Assembly (NCBI RefSeq): GCF_016859285.1
Contig: NC_053401.1
Location: 5,467,469-5,531,468, forward strand
Source of the DNA: Xiphias gladius
Taxonomy: Eukaryota; Chordata; Actinopteri; Istiophoriformes; Xiphiidae
DNA: 64,000 nt
Reading direction: 5' to 3'
Of this stretch, positions 27,035 to 40,400 are shown piece by piece. How positions within the stretch are numbered: position 1 is the stretch's first letter; every line of letters starts with the position of its first letter. A model generated the notes under the pieces. It was not told the DNA's origin. It was given only the letters and a program-made list of their open reading frames with translations, and did not search any database. A program made the translations under genes and the position numbers.

Positions 27035-28796
27035 TTGGAGGAACAAAGGATTTCATTTGTCATTTTTTAAAATCCATTAAACTGTAGAGCTGGCTTGCTT
27101 ACAACCTAAATCCCTGGTGATTCAAGAGGCAGGGATGTTTTTCTTATTGAGTTGAAATTGCCTGATTCAGGTGCAATACACTTGGGAGTTATTTTTCATG
27201 GTCACAGCACAAAAAGTCATTTAGTTGACAGAAAATGAAATTTTCCCGAAGTGAATTATAATGTATGTAACAATTCATTGTGGTTGTCACTTACTGTCAG
27301 CCCATGTGCAGTTTTGGCAGACTCAGATATTTTTTGATTTCTCTTAATTATTAGCAAAGTGGAAAGAAAGTTGTAAGGAAGCAAGCTGTCGCAACTGGGT
27401 GCTGAAACAAGGCTAAGGCAGCTGTTCTTTAACTGAACTTGACCTTTTGACGGCCAGATCAGGACAAGAAAGAAATTACTTGCAGGAGATGATTTCAAAA
27501 AACATTGCGTTTTGTACATGCACCACGTGAAATAACCACAAATGGTTAAATGGTCACACCTAACAAAAATTCAATCACAACATATACCTCAATACTGTAT
27601 ATGCTGATCTGCCTGTCACTTGTGTACGTCACAGAGAGCAGATTTGTCATGGCACAGGTGTCTGTGATCACCTTAACACATGGGTCCGTGCTTATCAAGT
27701 CTGCCAGCATGGACGATACCGGGGACCCTGACACTGAAGCGGCCAACGCCACATGCGACTCGCCCATCGTTGGTTGTATCACTTACTCCTTTTGCTGCAG
27801 TGTCTTCCGTGGGAAAAGGGCCCGTTTAATGCACCTACTGATGGAACAGGCGTTTTACGCTCACATCTCATTTCCCAGGCGGTCACGTTCGTGAAGCCGA
27901 GTCATTGCCACCGTCCACCAGCAGAGGGAGCCACGAGACAGCGGTGAAAGCACCATGCAAAACACGTTACTCCCTCACTAGCAGCCATTAGGAAAAAAAC
28001 GCGCTCCACTGGCGTGCTGCCATTTCAGAGGACGTCTCACAGGCCTGTAGATCAAGACACATATGATTAATGAATACACCAGATTACAATTCCTCAATGT
28101 ATCTATTCTGGCCACAATTCAAAGGCATGTAAATTAACTTGCTTGGATAATTTCTGGTCACAGGGCCCAGACTGTATTTGCCTTGAAATCACTGCAAACA
28201 ACATACAGAGAGACACTGCAGCAAATGTTGACTGTTGCTGCCTGTGTTGGCTTTGTTGTTAAAAGTCTGATATCGTAACCAGGGAGCGTGTTCCACGGCC
28301 GGTTTGATGGATGCTTTTTTGCACTCAACCAATTTCAAGTGTGCGGGGGGGGGGGTGTATAATGAAACTAGCCTCACTGTGCCGAAATTTCACATTTCAT
28401 TCTTCTAGTTGGTGATTTTATGGCATTTTTTTCCCAGTCTTTTCAACCCTGGTAATAACACCAATCAGTCCGTCAATCAAAACTTTAATACAGACTCACG
28501 GTCCAGAAAAGACATTACGTAGAATAAATTATACAAAAGCACAATTTTAAAAAACACGGTGTAAAAAGGGTATAAATCACACCTTGAAATATCTTGCACA
28601 GACAATTTACATTTATCAACTCTATCAACATAAAAATAGCCTATTTCCTCCTGCGTCTCAATTATGTCCAGATTCACAGTCTTACATCAAATTGCAGCTC
28701 TCTCCCCTCATTTTCTCCTGATTGCTTATTACTGCTATCTGTTTTTCCTGCCGGCGCGGATGCACAGACACACTCACACTCCAACCCCGACAACAG

Positions 28797-28842
28797 GAGC
28801 ACGGCGAGGCGAGGTGAGGTGAGGTGAGCTGGGCTGAGCTGT
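28797..28842. repeat. GAGGT/GAGCT short tandem repeat
   Basis: Degenerate five-base tandem repeats (GAGGC, GAGGT x3, GAGCT, GGGCT, GAGCT) at the edge of a GC-rich patch. Confidence 0.7.
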
Positions 28843-29409
28843 GGCCCAGATGTTGTTGGCCTCTCCGTGGGCAGCCAGCAGCAGCCGTTCCCGCTCGGTG
28901 AGCTCCCAAGGGTGGGGGTGGAGGTGGGAGGTGGAGGAGGGTGGGGTTGGGGGAGGGGAGGGGGTCAGGCCTGTTTACAGCCCTCCAATAATCAACACAG
29001 CAGGGAATCCCACTCCCCACTGCTACTGTTGTTTACTGCTGTTTATTTTCTGCCCCTGCCTGCCGCCTCACCTCTGAAGGCCATAATGCTGCACCGGTGA
29101 CATTCTGCGCCCGTGGAAATGGTTGTGTTTTCTGAAGCAAGCAATACGGACTGACAACGGAGATGAAAATGTTGTGGTGATGCAGGGAACAGAGGCGGAA
29201 GGAGCAAAAAGCTGTGACAGAATTGAGTTTGTGGACTTGTTGTGATGGCAAAATCGGTCTCCACCTCTGTGTGTGTACATCACGGTCGTAATAGGAAAAC
29301 TGCTTTTTTTAATACAGTAAATTATGTCACACAGTTATGAAAAGCCTTTGAAATTGCAACCTGTATTTCAGAGTAAATTACCTCTTTAACTTTATACAGG
29401 ACAGCTTTC

Positions 29410-30025
29410 TAATCAGCCACCCTTTATAAAGGGTTTATAGCTTGTAACAAATGGCGTCATTAATGGTTAATAAACACGTTTATGGTGTTTTTTTGGAGTC
29501 ATTATCGAGAACAACTTTTGGGTTGCCAGGTTGTGAAAAATCCGTTTATTCAGCATGAGATTTTCTTTGTCTTTAGTCCATCAGGTAGACTCCAAGAAAG
29601 GGCTACAGTCCATGTATCAACTATTTATTAACATTTATCACTGTAGACGTAGGAGATAAAAAAAAAACCCTTCAACAGTGACTTTTATGAAATTTATAAT
29701 TGCTGATGATTTACTGACTTTTGCTGATCGTTTATTGGAAAGTGAGAAACTTCTTACCTTATATTAATGACTTATTAACCTTTATAACTGCAGACTTGAT
29801 GGCTTATTTGTGAGTAAGTAACTCAGCCATATATTTATGACTTGACTGCTATTAATTTTCAGAAAGAGAGATTTTTCACAGCCTTGCAACCTAACAGCTG
29901 CTCTTAAAAATGAACCATAACTGCACTATAGAGCATTAATTAATTCTTTATTAACCCTTAATAAAGCTGTTAGTTAACACTTAGAAACCGTTTATAAAGA
30001 GTGCCTTATGAAAAAGGGGTTACTG
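29410..30025. mobile_element. Foldback/MITE-like element, family 2, copy 1
   Basis: Inverted repeat nested in AT-rich arms. TTGGGTTGCCAGGTTGTGAA with AAATCC (29,518) faces GATTTTTCACAGCCTTGCAA with CC (about 29,870). The outer arms carry TTTATAAAGGGTTTATAGC on the left and TTAACCCTTAATAAAGC plus GTTTATAAAGAGTGCC on the right. No ORF. A second copy lies at about 55.0-55.7 kb. Confidence 0.55.
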
Positions 30026-30330
30026 GTTGCAAGTGACTATTATTTTTGTGAAAGTAATCCATGCGTGGCTGCAGGAAATGGAAAAGAAGTGAAATTTCAG
30101 AGCGCTGCGTGGTTTAATGTCATGTAATTTGTAGTTCCACGTGTAACCCACGCTGACGTGCAGCTCACGACACTGCTGTTTAAAAGCCGATGGACTGCGA
30201 TGGTAAATGAAGAGAATTTGACTGGGAACACAAAGGTGTCTGAATGATTTTTGCTCTAGTCGTGTAACATCCTTAGGTGTTTAAATCACGCCATTAAGTG
30301 TGCAGGATTTACTCCTTTATGGTTGAACAC

Positions 30331-30338
30331 AGACACAC

Positions 30339-30427
<89 letters not shown>
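30331..30427. repeat. Long (CA)n microsatellite
   Basis: About 97 bases of almost pure CA, one of the longest simple repeats in the window. Confidence 0.97.
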
Positions 30428-30430
<3 letters not shown>

Positions 30431-31563
30431 TGAGCCTAGCACCTGCCTTTCCTCAGTTAACACCTCTGCCTCTCTTGGTCTCCAAATCTCACAAACACCG
30501 GGGTGTTAGGCCAGGATGCATTTTGTCATCACTTGCACTTCATCCCCACCTCTCCTCGCGACGCCTTCATGAACACTCACTCTGCAATTAACACATGAAA
30601 GCATATGAAGAATACACCCACATCCACACATATAAAATAGGCTTATTTTAATTAAAAAAAAAAAAAAAAAAAAGGCTCTATTTTAGCCTCTTTCCCTCTG
30701 AGACAAAAATAAAGAGGGAGGGGTATTCACCAACAAATACTGACCACTGCTCTCCTCTGCCTCCTCCCTGCAGTGGTCTGCTCCTCGTCAAGCCTCATTG
30801 CCCTGAATGAGTAAACAACAATTGGTTGAGGCCGCCAGCGGCTGAGGATCAGGGCACAGTAGCAGGCAGCAACAAATGTTGGCTTTCGCTGGAGAGGAAA
30901 TGCAGCTTAGCCAAGCGACGCGCCGCTGTTTGGGCCGAGAGTGATAATGAGGGGGCTAGCTGCTTATCTGTTGCATTGTCCTTGAGGAGAGGTGATCTCT
31001 CAGAGCATGTGTGTGAATCTGAAGGAGGAGGAGGAATGTCTCGGTTGAGGCTAGGGCTGGCTTTATGAAATCCTGATGTGCCCGATAGGATGAGTTTTGA
31101 TACTAAAATCCAAATGATGCTTGCAATAGTTTTTTTCTACCAAATCCCACTTTTTTCTATGCAACAAACCTCCTAATTTATCAGTTTTTAATGTCTTAAC
31201 TAGTCTTTAAACAATTATTTGATAAATGGACAATTAACAGAGAACTGATATATAGCCTAACAATTTATGATAATTGATGAACCATTTAAATGATTTCTAG
31301 AACTAAAAAATCCAAACATTCTCTGCTTCCAGCGTCTTAATTCTGAGGATTTTCTGCTTTCTCTTTTTTCTATCATTGTAAATGGATTATGGGTTATAAT
31401 TTGGGTTATTTGTCTGTTGACCTTGGAATTTGTCTGGGAATTTGTGATGGCCATTTTCCAGCATTTTTGACATTTTATGTATTAAACAATCAATTGAAAA
31501 AAAAAAAAAAGATCAGTCATAGCAAAAAATAAAAATAAAAATGACTGGTTAGCAGCCCTAGTC

Positions 31564-32001
31564 TTAAAGGGAGTGGTTGAACCTTTTGCTTACATGCAGA
31601 GAGTTAGATGAAACGATCGGTACCGCTCTCTTAAACATGTAGCTTGGGCCGGCAGTTAGCTTAGCTTAGCTCAGCATAAAAATTGGAAACGGGAAGTTAC
31701 CGGGGCCAGTAGCTTCCTGGAGTTTCCAGGCCAAGAAATAGTCTGGTACATGACCCCGTGTAAAATGGCGAGTTGTTTTTACTCTTCAGTTTCTGTGCAA
31801 ATTAAACAAATGTGATGTAATGTGTTAGTTAGAGTTGTATGGATTTTGTTACCTTTGGACAAAGCTAAGCTAGCTGTTTTCCCATTGTTTCTAGTCTCTA
31901 TGCTAAGCTACTGCATGCTAACAGCTCCAGCTACATATTTCCAATTCCGACGTGACAAAGCAAATGAGCTTATTTCCCAAAATATTTAACTATTCCTTTA
32001 A
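31564..32001. mobile_element. Non-autonomous TIR element, family 1, copy 2
   Basis: About 438 bases from TTAAAGGGAGTGGTTGAACC to the mirrored right end TTTCCCAAAATATTTAACTA with TTCCTTTAA. Inside are AGTTAGCTTAGCTTAGCTC and, inverted, ACAAAGCTAAGCTAGCTG. No coding capacity. Longer than the 15.6 kb copy, so it is probably nearer the full element. Confidence 0.75.
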
Positions 32002-35000
32002 TAGCGGCAACCATAAACACAATTTGCCTAAACGCAATCCATTCTGAAATCGGCAGAGTCTCCTGTTTTAATCTAGAAATTACCCGAGCAAAGAAAAAGC
32101 AGACAAGAATCTGACTAAGCGTTTGATGCCAAGTTTCGGTACTTGACAGACACCTTTTGCTCCATACTCAAAAGGTATTGCGGTTTAGAGGCCCCGCCCT
32201 AATTGAGACAGTCCTGGGCAGAATGTCTTGAATTCCAAAACCCCTCTCACCTTGTGTGGGCATTTGATCTCCAGCTAGTTCTCTCTCTGCATTCCCGCAT
32301 ACAACGCATCCCAGCAGCTAATGTTAACGAGGATGAATGGCCCGACATTCATATCGGTGTCTGTATGTCTGCAGCATCTGCTTTCTACCCAGGATAAACA
32401 CTGTTGTCTTTGGTCTTTGGTGAAACAGACCAAGCAGATGTTGCATTCGTCTGTGAGGATTTGAGTTTTCAGAGGGTGTCTGGGATCCTTTCCCGACTGC
32501 TTCAGTATCTCTTTGCAGAATCATTATTGGCGAGGAAAAGCTAATAAATCTTTGGCTGCTAAGGGTCTTAGTTTCATGAAGTCTTTCCTGCAAATAACAG
32601 CTTTGTGCGAACTGTTTTGTGTGTATTCCTGATACTTTTTGGAACGAGTTTGTATTGCTGGCAATATAACATGGCCGTGAAAGGACAACGATCACAAATG
32701 AGCTGCCACCTGAATGTTTGAAATAAACATTTCAGACATCTGGCAAGAAAGCCGATGGCAACTATACAGTCAGGTCTTTTCTGTTTATTCCACAATCCCA
32801 CGTTCCACTTAGTTTCAACCCCCGCCCGTTCCCTTAAAGTACCCTTTGTTACCGTCGTGGGTTTAGAGAGAATATGGAGCTGATGATGGATTCATCTCAT
32901 CTGTTTCACTCTGCACAAAGAGGCTTCACTGGCTCTCCTCTCCAGCCTGTTTTTTGGTCTGAAAGCAGCCAGAAAAGGGCTCCCTGTTACTGACCCGCTC
33001 TGTTAGTCACACTCTCGGCGGCCAGCATTGACTCATTCTCAACACATTTAACCTAGACTTGAACTAAAAACGGAATTAGTCCCAGTGCGCTCACACCGCA
33101 GAACCTTTGTCTCCCATTAAAAGCTGCCTCTACCCTCCACTCCTCGTGTTTTCTTTCTCCTTCTCTGCCCCCATCTTTGTGCAGGCGGTGTGTGTTGGTG
33201 GCACCGCGGCACTGGACACGGCCTGCGCACAGGGTGAGCCGGGTCATGCAGGGGTTTCCCCCCTGAGAGCACGGGTGTTACGTCCGAGCCGAATCGCGGG
33301 GTCACAGGGCACCTCAGACACCCTTCAACCTTTACCCTCCAGCCCTGGCAGCGGCGCTCTGATTCCCTGCGACAACCTGCAGAGGACCTGCGATGATCCC
33401 CCTCCTCAGGGGTCAGCCCGGCCGGTCAGGATCTATTTTAGTGAAAACACACAGTGCATACACGACAGCCTCACCTCCTGTGTAGCCGGGGTGAGCAGAT
33501 TATTAGGGTTCACGAAGCTCCGAGGTGGGATTCCAGACAGCTTTGAAGTATAGAGCTTATCCTTCATTCCCGCCACGTTTGTTGTTGTTTCTTTTATTGT
33601 CATGATTAAAGGGAATACGTCAGGACCGGTCAACTAACCGGTGAAGAGATGAGAATATGTGTACCACCATCCAAATGCCCCTTTTAATTTGATGGCCCTC
33701 ACTCTGTTATACACTTTGTTTGGTGGAAAATAAATCAGATTTGGTTGTTGTCTAGAGCCAAGTGAGACACACACACACCGCGGTGTCTTTTTCCGAGGAC
33801 AACAGGCGCAGGAGTTTTGATGCGTATCAGATGTTGCCAACGTGTTGCGCTTCAGTCGCTGAATGAAGAGACACATGCGTCGGCGTGGGAACGACAGCGG
33901 ATTCCAGTCTTGTTTTTTGAATTTTTATAGCGGAGGGATCCGTTTTCTTTTGTTTTTGGATCAGAGATGGGGCCTTTGAAGCCAATTTGCGAGGAATGTG
34001 TCCAGGTCTGAGAGGTGTGTATGTGAGACTGGTAAATTTAAAGCTGCATTTTATACTGGATACAAGTGGGTAATGTGGTGTCCTGTCGTTGACGCCTACG
34101 GCATAGGTTGTGATCTCAAGTCCAGAGTCAGGGTCCATCCATTGCTACGACCAGCGTAACACTGGACAAACACCGGGATGAGGCCGTATTGCGCTTTAAG
34201 ATTATCCCCCATGGTAACTGTGACAGTTCAATGCAGGAGGAAGCCTCCTGAATTTCTGAAAGCAGGCGGCAGTGCAGCAGCGAGGATGCAGACCTCAACG
34301 TTGCTGTATGTAGAGTGGATGAGTGACAAATATTATTTATACGGGGCCCGCCTATTGCGAGAGAGACGGGTTGTGGACATACAGCGGGGTCCAAAAGTCC
34401 GCTTTCGCCTTCACTTGCATGGGAAGTGTGTGTTATGTTAATGTTAAAACCAGCAACAGGGGGCAGGTGAATTTTATTGTAGATGCTCTCGTCACTTGAG
34501 GGGCTACGTTGGCAAATCTCCCAAAAACCTGTTGCACCTCTCTGACTCGTTTGACCTCCTAGTCAGCCTCTCTGAGTGCTGTGGAGCACACGGGCTACTT
34601 GACTCAGACCTGTCAGGAAGTGTCGCGAAGAATGTTGCTGAGAGAGAGGAGCGCGAACCGATTGCCCGTTGCCCGCTGCCAAAACGCGCCCATCGTGCCA
34701 TCCCGTGTTGAGTATGTGTGTGTGTTTCGGCCTGTCATGCCCCCTGTATGCGGAGATAGGGGGGACATGGCTAATTAAACGGAGCCAAAGCTGTTGAAAG
34801 GGGCTGGACACTGCCCGCACGAGAGGACTTGACACCCATGTGTTCTTGTTTCTAGAGAGAGAGGGGGCAAGCGTGACGGAAGCAGGGGGCCCGGGTTGCA
34901 GCACCCCGTCTGGCTGCCAGAGCTCACTCATAGGGCAAGGAATTGCGGGGAGGCGGAGGAGGCGGTAAACGGTACTGGAGGAGGAGGGTGGTGTTAATAT

Positions 35001-35112
35001 TAACTGCAATTCCAGACCTTCTACGACCAGTTTCTTTCTCCCTTTTTTTCTTCCATTTTCACTGCTCCCCAGCCAGCAGAGAGCTCTAAACCCCAACACT
35101 CTATCCTACTGC

Positions 35113-35115
<3 letters not shown>

Positions 35116-35179
<64 letters not shown>

Positions 35180-35190
35180 GCACACACAAG
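35116..35190. repeat. (CA)n microsatellite
   Basis: About 75 bases of CA with two CACG interruptions at the right end. Confidence 0.95.
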
Positions 35191-37354
35191 TATATACACA
35201 CATTCCAAGAGAAAGGGATGGGAGCGTGACAATCGGGAAACAACGGTTGTTAGTTACAGAAAATGCATTACTGCGTGAGCCCGGGCAGCCGAGCGGAGGA
35301 GAGGAAGTGGTGGGATTACGCCGGGCTTGGACGAGGAAAGTACGGGGCCATTTCCTCCCCCTCTCCATAGTAAACTGTCCAGATTTACAAGGCCTCCTGG
35401 GATACGGATACCCCATCCTCGTCCTGTCAAACCTCGACAGCCACTGATTTAAAAATAATCCTAAATCAGCGCATGAAAGTTGTCAGTTGGGGCAGAAGGA
35501 GGTCAGAGGAGCCATCGACAGAGGAGGAAAAACAAATCGCATAAGGTGACTGGGTTTGTTAGATAAGAGGTAAACCCCATAAACACTGCGCATTTAAAGC
35601 TCCGATCTATGAAGTGCTGCAAACCGCTCCAAAGTGGCCCATTTATGGCTTCAACATGGTGATTTGGTGGATTAATGACACTTTTCCGGCATAGATTTTC
35701 TGGGATTTGAAACTAACACCTTGTCACGTGACCAACAAGTTTTATATATTGTCAGTTTGTGAAAACATTGCACCATTAAAAGATTTTGATTTGGGGAAAA
35801 AATGTCTCTGTTGTTCTTCTTACTTTTGGAATCAACGGGCACATGGCAAATATGTGTTTGCATAAACCTATATTCAGGACGGCGGCTCCTTTACATTGTG
35901 CATCAGCGATGAAGCAAACTGTATTTTTATAACTGGTGTGTGTAGAAATGGGAAAAGGCTCATGTTAATAGGATTTTACTCACCGAGTTAATTGCTGAGC
36001 TCTGGAAATGCAGAGACATAGCTTGAAAGAATAGGAGCAGTCAGACAAATCATACAGGTTTTCTAGATTATCTGGCAAATGGCAAAATTTATACCCAAGC
36101 TATCGGTTGTAATAAACCATCACAGTTTACGGCTCATCGTCGTTGTGCGCACGGTTTTCATGTCCGATGAGGGTTTAGTACCGACATCGGTTTTACCTCC
36201 ACATAAACCGCGGGGCTTGTTCTCCGCCCCTCTGATCGTCTGACCACTCGTGTTTCTTTCCCCATCGCCCTCTGCTGCAGGGATATCACGTGCTCCCAGG
36301 CCTCAGCGCTCACTGCGGCGAGCACGGTGCTGCCATAGCGTCTAGAAATAATGGCCAAAAGTATGCAGCAAAGACCCGAGTTGTGATGAGATGCAATTAT
36401 CGTTAATGGGGTCGTAAGCCAAAAAAAATGAGTGGGGAGCCGCTGTTCTAACCTCCCCCATCAAGCTGCATGGAGTCCCAGTCTAGCACTATCCCTCCTC
36501 CTCTCCCGCCTCTAGCCCCTCATGGCAGTAAATAATAGCATTTCACAATCTCCTGTCTTTCCTTTTCCAGCTACTGCTCCGTTGACGTATGTTTTTTCAC
36601 CGCGGCAGCATCGCCTCCGACCGGATGCGCTCCGGCTGCCCGCCAGCCTCTCCTGTGATCAGCGCGGGCCTCGGAAGACCCCCTTCACCAGAAACAGGAA
36701 GCAGTTCACAGTGCGGGTCGCGACCCCTCTCATTCAGCCCCATGAGTCAAGCAGGGCCCACCCCGGCGAAACACAGGAAAGTTCCGGTCCCATCAACAAG
36801 GTGTGGAAGGATATGCAGAGGGGAGCAGGGGGTGCACGGCCTCTCTCTTTCTCTTTCGACGCACATCTGTACGTATGCGTGTGTGAGTCAGAGGGAGAGA
36901 GGTGCACATCTGTTGAGCAGTAGCCATGTAACATTATTACACACGGGGTCCCGAGCGTCACACCTAAACGCAACTACAGCTGCGTCTGGTACAAAGCTGC
37001 GGCCACAGGAGGGAACTACTGTATGAGCCGCTATTGAACAAATATTGAGTGCTCACAGGTCCCTTTAGACGTCTGATCTGAGGCCCTGGGCCAGAGCACA
37101 GGCTGGAAACGCAGGCGTACGTGCAGCAAAAGAGCCCACGTTATCTGACTCCAATCTTAAATGTGAATACACATGACCTTTTGCAGTATCTCATTTCAGA
37201 ATGACTGATTTTTTCTTCTTGTATTTTACGTAAAGTGTTGCTTTCTGTGTGTTTGGCTTTTTTATTTTATTTTTTGGGTTCGCTTATGTTTTATATTGAG
37301 CCTTTAAATTGGGCTCAGTGTCTTGCATGAACTTGAGTAAGCTGACTTCACCAG

Positions 37355-37425
37355 ATGACTTGATGTAACGAGACGTGACGTGACATGACATGCAATCATG
37401 CGGCTTGACGTGACGTGTCTGAAAT
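37355..37425. repeat. Degenerate TGACGTGA-type repeat
   Basis: GACGTGACGTGACATGACAT, then a 20-base gap, then CTTGACGTGACGTGTCTG. Looser relatives (TGACTTGATG, TTGACTTAATG, GTGACATGACTGGACTTG) continue to about 37.9 kb. Confidence 0.55.
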
Positions 37426-40400
37426 CAATACTCCCTATATGACAGATGCCGCAGTGTACTTTTACCATCAATACGTCAAGCAGCGCATCGAGGGATTATT
37501 AGCCTGAGGTACTTTGTTCTGTCCATTGTGGGAATTTTGGAGGGCACTGCACCGTGAGCAAATGTCACACTCAAAATCTGGGCACTCAAATAAATGGCGG
37601 ACAATAAATGTAAAGCACTATATAGTAAATAGGGAGTGGAATGCTCTGATGTGACTTGATGAGATGATTCATTTAATAAGAGCTTTACACCTCATGTAAC
37701 CTTTGTGAATGTGGAGTAATAAGACATGTTGCACCATGAAGATTAATGCATTTATCATGAATTGGACTAATGTAACTTGACTTAATGCAACAAAATGCAT
37801 GATTCTACTGGTGTGAGGAGGTAGCTTGACTCAATGCAAGTACCCTGGAGTGGTGTGTGACATGACTGGACTTGCCCTGACTTGTCTGGAGACTGAGGAA
37901 AAACAAAAAGAAGTGTGAATGGATGATGGTTTTAAGTCTGATTTGTTACAACCTATCTTATTTATTTGATTCAAAATGTTGTTGCGTGTGTTTTCCTTCA
38001 GAAAAGGAGGAAAAAGATCAATTGGAATTTAAAATAAAAGGCAAAATAAAGTGCACAAAAAGCGAATGATTCTTGCTTTCATTGCTGAAAAACCCTTTAC
38101 TGCAAAACCATCTCACTCTGCCAGTTTCCGATGTTTATAGAGAGTTGACAGCATTTATAGCCTGTGGTGGACGCAGTTTCAAGTGAAGGTGTACACCACT
38201 TCGGTCAAATGCAAGGACTAACAAGTACGATAAAAAGTTACTCAGCTGCAGTAACAGGACCACACAGTCACTATACTCTCACTCTATAAGCCCACAAAAA
38301 TAAGGCACTTGTTGAATGGAAGTTTTTGTGCCAAAGTTTCAGGCTTTTTTGGCCAAAACATTGAGCTGATGTCATGGGAGCTGTGTTAATGTTCATGTTA
38401 GACCACATCTGATATTTCACTTTAATGGAGGGGTGTTAAGTGGTGGTTAAGCAGAGGAGAAGCAGCAGGAATATCGGCGAGGGACGGGAGAGATCATTTG
38501 GCTGAACAAAGCAAAGCTTTATTTTTTCCAAGTAAATCCCTTACAGGTTTCTTGATAAATAGCTCCATTTGACTCCAACGTTATTTCCTGTTTCTTGATT
38601 TCAGATCATCTTTACTTAATAGCTTCCTCTCTGAGTCTGAGAACGTGTTGGCGCTGTATACCAGCCACGTCCCCAGTCCTCGTTAAAGTGACACTCATCA
38701 GTATTTTCATATTGACAATGAGTGTGAGTTGAAAGAGGCTAAAAAGCGCCGCAGACCTAAGAAGCAGCAGAGTTGGGTAAGAATTTTCTGTGAGTTTTTT
38801 TTACCAGGGTGACACTTTTTCAATTTACGTACTGTCGTGTTTTTGCTTGCCGTTTTCCGCCGTTTTGCCTTTGCTTTCCTTTCCAGTAGCAGGAGGTAGG
38901 CGCCTTTCAGTGGAAAACCATCGGTAAACCCGCATTTTGCTACCCGCCCAGCACCAAACCACTGACAGACATAGTTAGCAAAGTGGAGCAATCAGCAGCT
39001 AGAGATCCACGTATTCCCTCGGGAAGTTAGTGGAGACCAGGACAAAGCAAAAGGGAGAGGGAGTATTGGATTTACATTCATCAGATGAACAGAAGCGCAA
39101 CTCAAATGAGTGCTTTTGTTGCTCTGTGCCTGCTGGATGTATGCGAAGGGCAGGTATGGTAAGGAAAAATGTAAGATCTGGTGTTTTGTTCCAACATAAA
39201 CCCTTTTGCGCTGCTTAGCTTACAAGGAAGAGAAGGCTTTTAGGGATGAGAACCAACCGATGTCTTTGTCAAATGTAAGGCTTTCTTGGATAATTTGGCT
39301 GGGACCTGTGGCGTGGAAACTTCCCCAAATTCAATAGAGAGCAGGACGGGGCTGTTAATGTTATGGGCTAAGCTCTGATAGCATTCAGGACCAGCTTTCA
39401 CACTTGGGGGAATAACTGCACAGTCGAAGTCCTAATTGTGAATTGTGCTTTTTTTAATGCAAGCTGTCACCCCACAAACAAGTGCAACCTGCATAGTTAA
39501 TTACTGAGTGTGGTCCTTGGACTTGGTGGTAACTTATTACTATACATACTAAAGTAGTTAGCCAGGCACGCTGACATTTGCAGCCTATGTTAGAGCGGAT
39601 CGACACACTTTTTATTTCCATTCCTCGACATTTTTCTTCTCTGCAGACAAGATTTTTTAAAAAAGAAAAAAAAACAATAATGTAGCTTCAAGGTTGTTGT
39701 TTTGTTTTTGTTTTTTTAGCTTTAAGTGAGTTTCACAAAAAAAGCATTGTTTTCTTTGTCACATAGTCCCGCTGTTTTTTGCGTCACACACCACTACCTC
39801 AGTAATTCTATCCTCTATCTGCTTTACGGTGATTAGAATCATCTTTTTAACAAATGTGCTGGCTTTTCTCCTGTTGAATTTATGCCTTGCCAGTTCTGGT
39901 ATTTGTCCTTTTGCCAGCTGTTTTCTTTCCTGAGGTAAATCTCTATAAATCAATGAGAGTTAATCTGCTGAGAAGATTGTGTGCTCGCCCTGGCTATGGG
40001 GGCACTCTATCTCCATTGGTTACAGAGCATCCATCAAATGCTCAATGAAGGCTCAGCGGAGCAGTGACACCCCGATCCCCTCTAACCCCATCACCCCAAC
40101 CCACCCCCCGAACGCCTCCTCGCACTTCTTCCTATTATCCTCGGGATAATTAGGTTATGAAGATCGTTTTTTTTTTTTCTGAAAAGATAAGCATGGTCGC
40201 TTAAAGAAATATATATTGTATCAGTTGTTATCTGTTGTTAAGTTTCACACTCCATATCCACTTCTTCTTTATCTGGATGTCCTCTCGGCCCTGGCTGTGA
40301 AACAATTCTTCCTCCTGCGCTGTCTCAAGGGCGGCAGTGTCTTGCTGCATTGGAAAGCCGATCTGATTGCCCCGTCATTCATCATGTAACTTTAACTCCG

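Noticed and set aside
33107..33553. 148-codon plus-strand frame
   Set aside because: GC-rich sequence, no splice or start support, and no recognisable protein feature.
38707..38991. 94-codon minus-strand frame
   Set aside because: Lys-rich tail from A/T-rich sequence and no homologue recognised. The surroundings look like an interspersed repeat.
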